The notes below the pieces were generated by a model, which was not told the origin of the DNA, did no database searches, and was given only the letters and a program-made list of their open reading frames with translations. From Alphaproteobacteria bacterium (lineage in GTDB: Bacteria > Pseudomonadota > Alphaproteobacteria > Rhodobacterales > Rhodobacteraceae), in assembly GCA_030830465.1 (NCBI GenBank), contig JAURMY010000001.1, positions 1 through 11,963 of the forward strand: a stretch of 11,963 bases of DNA, given 5' to 3'. Of this stretch, positions 1 through 5,873 are shown piece by piece; the stretch's first letter is position 1, and the number at the start of each line of letters is the position of its first letter. A program made the position numbers and the translations under genes.

Positions 1-22
1 GCCGGATTAACCCCGCCTGTAC

Positions 23-1210
23 TTATGCCGCCGGTTTTTCCGTGCTGAAGGCATAGATCGCGCAACCGGCCAGCAAAGACAGGCCAAACAGCAGAAACAG
101 GCTGCCATAAAACGCGGGTGTCGCGGCATATTCCGGCGACACGGACTTTTCAATCGCACTGGTCGCGAATTGCATCAATCCGACACCGCCGATGCCAAAC
201 AGGTTCATCAGTGTCAGGCCCCGCCCGGTCAGGTGGCGCGGCATGAACAATTGCCCATGTGCCATGATCGCCGGAAAGGTCGCGCCGAAAAACCCGATGG
301 CGGTGAACAGACCCGCCGACAACAGCCAGGACCGGTCGGGAAATTGCCACAACACAAGGCACAAAATGCCTCCCAGCATATTGGCGGTCAGCACGACCTT
401 TTTCTTGCTGCCAATGAACCGCTCAAGCGGACCATAAACGAAACTTGCAATGGCCATCGCTCCGGCCATGACCAGGGTGACATTGCCGATTCCGATCCGG
501 TCAAGGCCGAACACATTGCTGAGATAGGGGCCGGCCCACAAACCGCGAATGCCCGCCGCAGCGGTATAGTTGACCAGCATCAGCGGGAACAAAACCAACA
601 AATTCGGATTGAGAAACAGGCTCAGCAATGAGCCGCCCGCCGCGGCTTCGTTTTCGGCGCGGGGCGGATCGCGCAGGGCGGCCAGAAGGGCCGCGGCGAT
701 CACAAAGGCGGCAATGGCCAGCCCCCACATGGTTTCACGCCATCCAAATGCACCGACCGCCCAGGCCAGCGGGGCCGAGCCCGCCAGATTTCCCGCCGAG
801 CCAAACCCGATGATCGCCCCGGCAAGGGTGGCAAACATCGCCTGCGGATACATCCGCGCAAAGATATAATAAGACGCCATCAACACCGGCGACCCGCCGA
901 CCCCGAACAGCGCCATGGCGATGGTCACGTCAAGCGGTGTCTGGGCCAGGGCAAACACCACGCCGCCGCCACCGCCGCCAACCGCCAGCAACAGAGAGGC
1001 GGTGATGCGCGGCCCGAACCGGTCCAACGCCCATCCGACCGGAATTTGCATTGCCGCGAACATCATGAACCACATGCCGGATGAAAACGACAAGTCGCCC
1101 GCCGTCGCCCCCAGATCGCTGCCCAGAACCGGGGTCAGCACCGCCAGAAAGCTGCGATAGAACTGGCTGAGGAAATAGCCGAACACGAGGAAAAGTATGC
1201 CGAGTTTCAT
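23..1210 (-). CDS. Major facilitator superfamily (MFS) transporter
   Basis: A 395-residue, very hydrophobic protein of the size usual for 12-helix MFS carriers, which move small solutes across the inner membrane by proton- or ion-coupled transport. The loop between helices 2 and 3 carries the MFS motif A pattern G-x-x-x-D-x-x-G-x-R (GWALDRFGPR, residues 59-68). A weaker symmetric copy (GPLERFIGSKKK) lies in the second half, and a charged central loop near residues 180-195 separates the halves. The N-terminus is a membrane segment starting almost at residue 1. Helix 3 contains six glycines in a row (about 78-83). The start ATG is preceded by AAAGG (complement of 1219-1223) at 8-nt spacing. The gene is divergent from the enolase-superfamily gene at 1345, so it may import that enzyme's substrate; this is inference. 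Substrate unknown. The family call is safe; the subfamily is not. Confidence 0.9.
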   Translation of the reverse strand: MKLGILFLVFGYFLSQFYRSFLAVLTPVLGSDLGATAGDLSFSSGMWFMMFAAMQIPVGWALDRFGPRITASLLLAVGGGGGGVVFALAQTPLDVTIAMALFGVGGSPVLMASYYIFARMYPQAMFATLAGAIIGFGSAGNLAGSAPLAWAVGAFGWRETMWGLAIAAFVIAAALLAALRDPPRAENEAAAGGSLLSLFLNPNLLVLFPLMLVNYTAAAGIRGLWAGPYLSNVFGLDRIGIGNVTLVMAGAMAIASFVYGPLERFIGSKKKVVLTANMLGGILCLVLWQFPDRSWLLSAGLFTAIGFFGATFPAIMAHGQLFMPRHLTGRGLTLMNLFGIGGVGLMQFATSAIEKSVSPEYAATPAFYGSLFLLFGLSLLAGCAIYAFSTEKPAA

Positions 1211-1251
1211 GGCGCGCGCCTTTGGAGTAGGGTCGCGTCAGATAAACGGGG

Positions 1252-1286
1252 ATGGCGGTCGCCGACAAGAGGCGATCGGCCGCCAT
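1252..1286. promoter_or_regulatory. Nested inverted repeat in the divergent spacer, candidate operator or leader hairpin
   Basis: ATGGCGG (1252-1258) is the exact reverse complement of CCGCCAT (1280-1286). Inside it TCGCC (1259-1263) pairs with GGCGA (1271-1275) around a 7-nt loop, leaving TCGG (1276-1279) unpaired. The 12 matched pairs lie between two divergent genes and their right edge touches a possible -35 element of the downstream gene. That is typical for a regulator-binding site, but no regulator gene is visible in the window. It could equally be an RNA hairpin in a leader. Confidence 0.4.
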
Positions 1287-1313
1287 TGCGAAACGCCGCA
1301 AACCTTCTAATCT
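1286..1313 (+). promoter_or_regulatory. Possible promoter of the enolase-superfamily gene
   Basis: TTGCGA (1286-1291) and TAATCT (1308-1313) are separated by 16 bases and lie 31 bases before the chosen start. The match to the sigma-70-type consensus is partial (4 of 6 and 3 of 6). The -35 box abuts the inverted repeat at 1252-1286, which would fit repression by a bound regulator. Weak evidence only. Confidence 0.25.
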
Positions 1314-1344
1314 GTCAACCGGAACTGCGCTTTTGGAAAACTTC

Positions 1345-2472
1345 ATGCTGATCTCTGCCCTTCGTGTCACCCCGCTTCGCCTGGCCTTGAAGACTCCTTA
1401 CATATGGTCGCAGGGCGTTGAAGAGGCGTTTACCGTCAACCTGATCGAGATTGAGGCCGCCGACGGCACCATCGGCTATGGCGAGACAACGACCGCGCCG
1501 GATGCGGATGCGCAGGCAATGATCTTGCGCAAGCTGTCGCGGCATTTCATCGGCCAGCCGGTCGCGGATTTCACCCGCCTTGCGCAAGAGGCGTACCGCG
1601 CCAATTTCCTGACATTTGGCGGCAACATGCCGCGGTTCTTCAACCAGCTTCGGTCAGGTCTGGAAATGGCGGCGCTGGATTTACAGGGCAAATTGCTGGG
1701 CCTGCCGGTCTGGGATCTGTTGGGCGGCGCTGTGCGTCAAAGCGTCGGTTACTTCTATTTCCTGCAAGGCGAAAGCGTGACCGAAATCGCGGCAGATGCC
1801 CAGCAGGCCGCAGCCATGGGCGAACCGGTGATTTACCTGAAGGTCGGTGTGGGTGAGGCCCATGATATGGCGGCGGTCAAGGCCGTGCGCGCGGCGATCG
1901 GTAACACCCGCCTGCGGCTGGATGCCAACGAGGCCTGGGATGTGGCGACCAGCCTGCGGATGATCGCGGCCTTTGCACCTTATGATGTCGAATATATCGA
2001 ACAGCCGACGCCCAGCACATCCCAGGCCGCCTTGGCCCAGGTCGCGGCACGATCCCCCATCGCCATTGGGGCCGATCAAAGTGTCTTTACCTTGCAAGAG
2101 GTTCATACGGCCGCAACCGTGCACCGCGCCGATCTGATCGCCGTGGGCCCGCGCGAAATCGGCGGACTGCGCCCGATGATGAAAGCGGCAGCGGTGGCCG
2201 AGGCGGCGGGGTTGAACATCTGCATCCACTCGTCAATGACCACCGGGATCACCACCTGCGCCGAACATCACCTGGGCCGGGCCATTCCCAACCTTGACGA
2301 CGGCAACCAGATCATGTGGCAGTTGCTGGCCGAGGATATCGTCGCATCCCCGGCTCTGACCCCGTCCAGGGGACGGCTGGCGCTTGCGGCCAAGCCGGGG
2401 CTGGGGTTTGAACTGGACCGGGATGCCATAGGGCGGGCCAAAGCGGCGCATCAGCGATTTACCGGCGCATAG
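1345..2472 (+). CDS. Enolase-superfamily enzyme (mandelate racemase/muconate lactonizing type)
   Basis: A 375-residue protein with the two-domain layout of the MR/MLE group: an N-terminal capping domain (about 1-125) with the familiar WDLLGG segment (123-128), then a (beta/alpha)7-beta barrel. The three magnesium ligands are visible as D193 (RLDANEAW), E219 (YIEQP) and D244 (GADQS). K166 in YLKVG matches the second lysine of the KxK motif that abstracts the alpha proton. The first lysine position is Y164, and the opposite-face position (K in MLE, D in mandelate racemase) reads G268, so the chemistry is not the textbook racemase or cycloisomerase one. The frame is open back to ATG 1252, but I chose ATG 1345: the extra 31 residues are lysine/arginine-rich and unlike the family, and GGA lies 7 nt before 1345. 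Divergent from an MFS transporter. Substrate unknown; dehydratase, epimerase or cycloisomerase are all possible. Confidence 0.85.
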   Translation: MLISALRVTPLRLALKTPYIWSQGVEEAFTVNLIEIEAADGTIGYGETTTAPDADAQAMILRKLSRHFIGQPVADFTRLAQEAYRANFLTFGGNMPRFFNQLRSGLEMAALDLQGKLLGLPVWDLLGGAVRQSVGYFYFLQGESVTEIAADAQQAAAMGEPVIYLKVGVGEAHDMAAVKAVRAAIGNTRLRLDANEAWDVATSLRMIAAFAPYDVEYIEQPTPSTSQAALAQVAARSPIAIGADQSVFTLQEVHTAATVHRADLIAVGPREIGGLRPMMKAAAVAEAAGLNICIHSSMTTGITTCAEHHLGRAIPNLDDGNQIMWQLLAEDIVASPALTPSRGRLALAAKPGLGFELDRDAIGRAKAAHQRFTGA

Positions 2473-2524
2473 ACGCACAATGGGCGCGGCACCGGTCCGG
2501 CCCGTTTGCGGAGCGGTCTGCCAC

Positions 2525-2553
2525 TTGAATTCCCCGGTTCAACCCCGTAAGTG
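2525..2553 (+). promoter_or_regulatory. Possible secE promoter
   Basis: TTGAAT (2525-2530) and TAAGTG (2548-2553) with 17-base spacing, 43 bases before the secE start. The -35 match is fair and the -10 poor. It also lies within short inverted repeats (TTGAA/TTCAA and CACTT/AAGTG). The 123-bp gap before secE otherwise shows nothing; no tRNA gene is present there. Confidence 0.25.
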
Positions 2554-2595
2554 ATCCTCGTCCGGGCAATACTCCGGGACCAGAGGAGCAGGACC

Positions 2596-2793
2596 ATGGC
2601 CACAGCCAACCCGTTACAGTTTATCCAGCAGGTACGCAGCGAGATCGCCAAAGTGGTCTGGCCAACCCGCCGCGAAACCACGGTAACGACAGTCATGGTG
2701 TTCATCATGGCGACGATTGCGGCGCTGTTTTTCTTTTCGGTGGACCTGATTATCCGCTTTGGGCTGACCACGACGCTGAACCTGTTCAACTGA
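2596..2793 (+). CDS. secE: Preprotein translocase subunit SecE
   Basis: A 65-residue single-helix SecE, the short form usual in alphaproteobacteria (the E. coli protein has three helices). SecE clamps SecY in the inner membrane and is needed for protein export through SecYEG. The cytoplasmic amphipathic stretch (about 5-27) carries the conserved E-x-x-K-V-x-W-P-x-R pattern (EIAKVVWPTRRE), followed by one membrane span (about 30-52). The upstream frame is open to GTG 2551, but ATG 2596 is preferred: it has AGGAG (2584-2588) at 7-nt spacing and gives the family's normal N-terminus. It sits upstream of nusG as in most bacteria, but a terminator separates the two here. Confidence 0.95.
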   Translation: MATANPLQFIQQVRSEIAKVVWPTRRETTVTTVMVFIMATIAALFFFSVDLIIRFGLTTTLNLFN

Positions 2794-2824
2794 TCCTCGG
2801 GGTCAGAAAAACACGCCCGGCCCC

Positions 2825-2853
2825 TTGAATTGCAACGGCTTGGCCTGTAGAGG
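2825..2853 (+). promoter_or_regulatory. Promoter-like element between secE and the terminator
   Basis: TTGAAT (2825-2830) and TAGAGG (2848-2853) with 17-base spacing, similar in layout to the element before secE (both start CTTGAATT). Any transcript would begin about 15 bases before the terminator hairpin at 2873, giving an RNA of only about 45-50 nt. It could be chance. Confidence 0.15.
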
Positions 2854-2872
2854 CATCCACATTCCTGAACAT

Positions 2873-2906
2873 AGCGCGCATCGATTCGGACTGCGCGCTG
2901 TTTTTT
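2873..2906 (+). terminator. Intrinsic terminator between secE and nusG
   Basis: AGCGCGCA (2873-2880) and TGCGCGCT (2892-2899) form a perfect 8-bp GC-rich stem with an 11-nt loop, followed by G and six T (2901-2906). This is a textbook Rho-independent terminator. It implies that secE transcription ends here, fully or partly, and that nusG has its own start within 2907-2988. In E. coli secE and nusG are cotranscribed. Confidence 0.85.
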
Positions 2907-2952
2907 GTTCGGCGAATGGCGGCGCAAGCTGCTGAATAAACGGAAATTTCTG

Positions 2953-2966
2953 GCGGGTTGACCCGC
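2953..2966 (+). promoter_or_regulatory. Short inverted repeat before nusG
   Basis: GCGGGT (2953-2958), TG, then ACCCGC (2961-2966) make a perfect 6-base inverted repeat 22 bases before the nusG start. It contains TTGACC, a good -35 hexamer, but I find no -10 at a usable distance. It may be a small leader hairpin or a binding site. Confidence 0.3.
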
Positions 2967-2988
2967 TGCGGTAAAGGTAACGGACGAT

Positions 2989-3522
2989 ATGGCAATGCGA
3001 TGGTACTCGGTCAGCGTTCTCTCGAATTTCGAGAAAAAGATCGCCGAGCAGATCAAAGAAGCCGTGGCGCAGAACGGTCTTGAGGACGAGATCGTTGAAG
3101 TTCTGGTGCCGACCGAGGAAGTGATCGAAGTCCGCAAGGGCAAAAAGGTTCAGACCGAACGGCGCTTTATGCCCGGTTACGTTCTGGTCCGTATGGAAAT
3201 GACCGACAAGGGCTATCACCTGATCAACTCGATCAACCGCGTCACCGGGTTTCTGGGCCAGCAGGGCCGCCCGACGCCGATGCGCGATTCTGAGGTTGCA
3301 GTGATCCTGAACCAGGTCGAAGAGGGCGCCGAAAGCCCGCGTTCGCTGATTTCTTTCGACATTGGCGAAACCGTCAGTGTCACCGACGGCCCGTTTGAGG
3401 GCTTCTCGGGTCAGGTCGAGGATGTGGACGAAGGCAATGCCCGTCTGAAAGTCTCGGTCTCAATTTTTGGCCGGGCCACCCCGGTCGAACTGGAATACAC
3501 GCAGGTCTCTAAACAGAGCTGA
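2989..3522 (+). CDS. nusG: Transcription termination/antitermination factor NusG
   Basis: A 177-residue protein of normal NusG length. NusG binds the clamp helices of RNA polymerase through its N-terminal NGN domain and contacts Rho or ribosomal protein S10 (NusE) through its C-terminal KOW domain, linking transcription with termination and translation. The NGN domain (about 3-108) begins RWYSVSVLSNFEKK and contains RRFMPGYVLVRME (58-70). The KOW domain (about 123-175) contains VTDGPFEGFSG (131-141) and the typical end FGRATPVELEY (160-170). ATG 2989 gives an MAxRWYSV start as in relatives. Upstream CGGA (2981-2984) is a weak ribosome site; the in-frame ATG at 2995 is a less likely alternative. 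It follows the secE terminator by 82 bp and precedes rplK by 106 bp. Confidence 0.96.
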   Translation: MAMRWYSVSVLSNFEKKIAEQIKEAVAQNGLEDEIVEVLVPTEEVIEVRKGKKVQTERRFMPGYVLVRMEMTDKGYHLINSINRVTGFLGQQGRPTPMRDSEVAVILNQVEEGAESPRSLISFDIGETVSVTDGPFEGFSGQVEDVDEGNARLKVSVSIFGRATPVELEYTQVSKQS

Positions 3523-3540
3523 CGTGTTACGTCTGTGGGA

Positions 3541-3601
3541 GGGGCGGGTCGCGCGCGATCCAAGCCGGACCACACCAACATGACCCAAGGGGACGCGCCC
3601 C
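3541..3601 (+). promoter_or_regulatory. rplK leader with imperfect stem, possible L1 control region
   Basis: In the nusG-rplK spacer, GGGGCG (3541-3546) pairs with CGCCCC (3596-3601), extended by three more pairs after one mismatch. A small GC-rich hairpin at 3547-3561 lies in between. In E. coli the L11 operon is repressed by ribosomal protein L1 binding the rplK leader, so a structured leader is expected here. I cannot identify the L1-binding motif itself, and no T-run follows that would make it a terminator. Confidence 0.3.
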
Positions 3602-3628
3602 AAAGTTCGGAGCAAAAAGGAGGACGAA

Positions 3629-4057
3629 ATGGCCAAAAAAGTTGCTGGCAAGATGAAACTGCAAGTTAAGGCAGGTCAAGCCAACCCATCCCCGCCCGTT
3701 GGTCCCGCACTGGGTCAGCGCGGTCTGAACATCATGGAATTCTGCAAGGCGTTCAACGCCAAGACGCAGGAAATGGAGCCGGGTTCGCCCTGCCCGACCA
3801 TCATCACCTATTACACCGACAAATCCTTCACCATGGACATCAAAACGCCGCCGGCGTCGTTCCTGCTGAAGAAAGCCGCCAAGCTGAAGTCGGGTTCGAA
3901 AACCCCGGCGCGTGAAGTTGCCGGTTCGGTGACGGTCGCACAGGTCAAGCAGATCGCTGAAACCAAGATGAAAGACCTCAGCGCCAACGATATCGAAGCA
4001 GCGATGCAGATCATTCTGGGCTCTGCCCGGTCGATGGGCATCGAGGTTAAGGGGTAA
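3629..4057 (+). CDS. rplK: 50S ribosomal protein L11
   Basis: A 142-residue L11, normal length. L11 binds the GTPase-associated region of 23S rRNA at the base of the stalk, helps elongation factor function, and is needed for RelA activation by uncharged tRNA. The N-terminal domain shows the hallmark [34 protein letters not shown] (about 10-43) with the proline-rich hinge region. The C-terminal rRNA-binding domain (about 73-142) includes [14 protein letters not shown] and ends with the [12 protein letters not shown] segment. The start has an ideal ribosome site, AAGGAGGA (3617-3624), 4 nt away. rplA starts only 5 nt after the stop, so the two are certainly cotranscribed and probably translationally coupled. 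Confidence 0.98.
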   Translation: MAKKVAGKMKLQVKAGQANPSPPVGPALGQRGLNIMEFCKAFNAKTQEMEPGSPCPTIITYYTDKSFTMDIKTPPASFLLKKAAKLKSGSKTPAREVAGSVTVAQVKQIAETKMKDLSANDIEAAMQIILGSARSMGIEVKG

Positions 4058-4062
4058 TCAAC

Positions 4063-4761
4063 ATGGCTAAACAAGGCAAAAGAATTACCGCAGCCCGCGC
4101 AGCATTTGCCGGCAAGGCCAATGTTTCGGTTGAAGAAGCCGTGAAACTGGTCAAGGCGAACGCGAATTCCAAATTCGACGAAACCGTTGAAATCGCCGTG
4201 AACCTGGGCGTTGACCCGCGTCACGCCGACCAGATGGTGCGTGGCGTCGTGTCGTTGCCCAACGGCACCGGCAAAACCATGCGCGTCGCGGTTTTCGCCC
4301 GCAATGCCAAGGCCGATGAAGCCACCGCAGCCGGGGCCGACATCGTTGGCGCCGAAGACCTGATGGAAACCATCATGGGCGGCAAGATCGAGTTTGACCG
4401 TTGCATCGCAACGCCGGACATGATGCCGATCGTCGGTCGCCTGGGCAAAATCCTCGGCCCGCGCAACCTGATGCCGAACCCGCGCGTTGGCACCGTGACA
4501 ATGGACGTGAAAGCGGCCGTTGAAGCAGCCAAAGGCGGCGAAGTGCAGTTCAAGGTCGAAAAGGCCGGTGTGGTCCATGCCGGTATCGGCAAAGCCTCGT
4601 TCAGCGAAGACAAACTGGCGCAGAACCTGCGCGCTTTTGTCGGCGCGGTTCAGAAAGCCAAGCCGACAGGTGCCAAAGGCGCCTATCTGCGCAAGGTCTC
4701 GGTCAGCTCGACCATGGGCCCGGGCGTCAGCGTCGATCTGGCCTCGACAGCCACGGAATAA
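4063..4761 (+). CDS. rplA: 50S ribosomal protein L1
   Basis: A 232-residue L1, normal length. L1 forms the mobile L1 stalk of the large subunit, which helps move deacylated tRNA out of the E site. In many bacteria it also represses its own operon by binding the mRNA leader. Domain I is split around domain [22 protein letters not shown] (38-57) and the C-terminal TMGPGVSVD (217-225) are rRNA-contact regions. The L1 signature [21 protein letters not shown] lies at 125-145. The ribosome site AAGGGG (4049-4054) overlaps the end of rplK, 8 nt before the ATG. A strong terminator follows 28 bp after the stop, so rplK-rplA ends here and is separated from rplJ. Confidence 0.98.
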   Translation: MAKQGKRITAARAAFAGKANVSVEEAVKLVKANANSKFDETVEIAVNLGVDPRHADQMVRGVVSLPNGTGKTMRVAVFARNAKADEATAAGADIVGAEDLMETIMGGKIEFDRCIATPDMMPIVGRLGKILGPRNLMPNPRVGTVTMDVKAAVEAAKGGEVQFKVEKAGVVHAGIGKASFSEDKLAQNLRAFVGAVQKAKPTGAKGAYLRKVSVSSTMGPGVSVDLASTATE

Positions 4762-4788
4762 GCTTCGGCTGATCTGATATTGTTTCTG

Positions 4789-4823
4789 CAAAGGCGGGCC
4801 GCACTGGTCCGCCTTTGTGTTTT
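4789..4823 (+). terminator. Intrinsic terminator after rplA
   Basis: CAAAGGCGGGCC (4789-4800) pairs with GGTCCGCCTTTG (4806-4817), a 12-bp stem with one G-U pair and a 5-nt GCACT loop, followed by TGTTTT. It is strongly GC-rich at the loop end and A/T at the base, as in efficient terminators. It closes the rplK-rplA unit. The opposite strand has no U-rich tail, so it works only for plus-strand transcripts. Confidence 0.85.
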
Positions 4824-4927
4824 GTGGCGGAAAATCGCGGGCGCGATCCCGGCGCGGTTGCAAAATATCCGGGCCTTGGTTAGGTAAATCCCGTGTGGGC
4901 ATTGGAATTGGCAAGGGTCATCGACGG

Positions 4928-5563
4928 ATGAATAAATCAGCCACAACCGGGCGTGCGCTTTACTGGTTCTTTTCCGCAGTTGTGGTGGTGCTGGCGTTCC
5001 GCTGGGTGCCGTTTGGCGTGGACTGGACCATTCCCGCCATGGCCTACCATATGGAAAGCCGCGCGCCGCTGCTCTATTTTCATATGATCGCCTCGGCGGT
5101 GCCGATGGCCTTTATCCCGTTCCAGATTTCCAACAAATTCAGGATGCGGCACACCCAGTTGCACCGCTATATGGGTTGGGCCTCGATGGCGGGGATTTAT
5201 CTGGGCGGGCTGACGCTGTTCGGGCTGGTGCCCTATATCAATATTCCGGTTTGGGGGCAGGCGGGGTTCTTCAGCTCGGGCCTTTTGTGGGTCGGGGCGG
5301 GCACGATCGGGCTTTACCACATCCTGAACCGCAACACGCAAAAGCACCGCTGGTGGATGATGATCACCGCGACGATCCTGTTCGGCGCGGTCACACAAAG
5401 GCTGGCGCTGCCGATCTGGATTTCGGTGGGCTTTCCGTTCAAGATCGCTTATTCCCTGTCGCCCTGGACGGCGTGGACGGTTAATCTGGCCCTGTTTTTT
5501 CTGTGGCAATACCGCCGCAAATGGACCGCGGCGCTGGGCATCGGGCGAAAATCCCGTGCATGA
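4928..5563 (+). CDS. DUF2306-type multi-pass membrane protein
   Basis: A 211-residue predicted inner-membrane protein with about six hydrophobic segments (near 12-28, 47-66, 83-102, 114-133, 143-164 and 181-196). The layout resembles the DUF2306 family: PFQISNKFRMRH (64-75) runs into the family's LHRYMGW (78-84), followed later by HRWWMMITATILFGAVTQRLALP (140-162). Histidines H52, H75, H79, H131 and H140 lie at or near membrane edges and could bind a metal or heme, but no function is established. The frame is open upstream to 4817, but that stretch is basic, unlike the family and overlaps the rplA terminator. ATG 4928 has AAGGG (4913-4917) at 10 nt, a poor ribosome site. Codon use is less biased than in the ribosomal genes (more GGG and GCG). 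It stands alone between two ribosomal operons that are usually adjacent, with terminators on both sides. Confidence 0.75.
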   Translation: MNKSATTGRALYWFFSAVVVVLAFRWVPFGVDWTIPAMAYHMESRAPLLYFHMIASAVPMAFIPFQISNKFRMRHTQLHRYMGWASMAGIYLGGLTLFGLVPYINIPVWGQAGFFSSGLLWVGAGTIGLYHILNRNTQKHRWWMMITATILFGAVTQRLALPIWISVGFPFKIAYSLSPWTAWTVNLALFFLWQYRRKWTAALGIGRKSRA

Positions 5564-5595
5564 CCGGAATTTTCGGCCTAAGCTTTGACCACAAT

Positions 5596-5614
5596 AGCCG
5601 GAAACCGGGCTTTT
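5596..5614 (+). terminator. Possible weak terminator after the DUF2306 gene
   Basis: AGCCGG (5596-5601) pairs with CCGGGCT (5605-5611), six pairs with one bulged G and an AAA loop, ending in TTTT (5611-5614). The stem is short and the T-run brief, so termination would be partial. It lies 32 bp after the stop codon. Confidence 0.4.
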
Positions 5615-5620
5615 GCCCCT

Positions 5621-5648
5621 TTCCATTTGGAATGAATCATCCTAAGTA
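5621..5648 (+). promoter_or_regulatory. Possible rplJ promoter region with a small palindrome
   Basis: The rplJ-rplL unit needs its own promoter because terminators lie upstream. The best candidate I see is TTTCCA (5620-5625) with TAAGTA (5643-5648), 17 bases apart; both boxes are weak matches. TTCCA-TT-TGGAA (5621-5632) is a perfect 5-base inverted repeat overlapping the -35 box. Start would be near 5655, giving a leader of about 220 nt. Confidence 0.25.
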
Positions 5649-5649
5649 G

Positions 5650-5873
5650 CCCCTGCTTGGGTCGCAGCGAGTCTCGCCGCGGCCTTTGCGATTCGTCCAA
5701 GACGGCCGGTGGCTTTGCCATAAATCCGACCTGAGACGGGAATGGAACAATAAATCCTCGGGGTGTGACCCCAAGGGCGAAATTGCGAAGGACCCGTAAG
5801 GACCCGATTGTCGGGCGCTTGCCCGGCAAAATACGAGCCGGAGGGTCAAACCTCCATTACTAGGAGCGAAACT
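5650..5873 (+). promoter_or_regulatory. Structured rplJ leader, probable L10-responsive autoregulatory RNA
   Basis: The 310-bp gap between the DUF2306 gene and rplJ holds no ORF with support but is rich in hairpins. CCT-C-GGGGT/ACCCC-A-AGG lies at 5756-5776. A 9-bp hairpin with a GCTT loop lies at 5808-5829 (TTGTCGGGC/GCCCGGCAA, one G-U pair). GGAGG/CCTCC pairs at 5840-5855. GACCC (5791-5795 or 5801-5805) can pair with GGGTC (5843-5847), closing a junction around the 5808-5829 hairpin. That arrangement resembles the known L10 leader, where the L10-L12 complex binds mRNA upstream of rplJ to repress translation. The fold is read by eye and the kink-turn is not confirmed. Confidence 0.5.
5788..5806 (+). 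repeat. 9-base direct repeat in the rplJ leader
   Basis: AAGGACCCG occurs at 5788-5796 and again at 5798-5806, period 10. Each copy contains GACCC, which can pair with GGGTC at 5843-5847, so the leader has two alternative partners for one downstream segment. Confidence 0.8.

Noticed and set aside
1..22. Anything left of the MFS stop codon
   Set aside because: Only 22 bases; nothing can be called.
1252..1344. N-terminal extension of the enolase-superfamily gene from ATG 1252
   Set aside because: The extra 31 residues are basic and unlike the family, and the extension runs through the inverted repeat. ATG 1345 has a ribosome-site-like GGA and gives the normal N-terminus.
2482..2507. Terminator after the enolase-superfamily gene
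   Set aside because: GGGC/GCCC pairing with gaps and only three T after it; too weak to call.
2473..2595. tRNA-Trp upstream of secE, as seen in many bacteria
   Set aside because: A GGTTCAA string is present at 2536-2542 but its flanks do not form a T-arm, and no acceptor stem or anticodon arm can be drawn.
2451..3143. 230-codon minus-strand frame across secE and nusG
   Set aside because: It covers secE, the secE terminator and the start of nusG. The translation is Arg/Ser-rich with no domain.
3811..4914. 367-codon minus-strand frame across rplK-rplA
   Set aside because: It spans two certain ribosomal genes and the terminator after rplA; composition is typical of antisense shadow.
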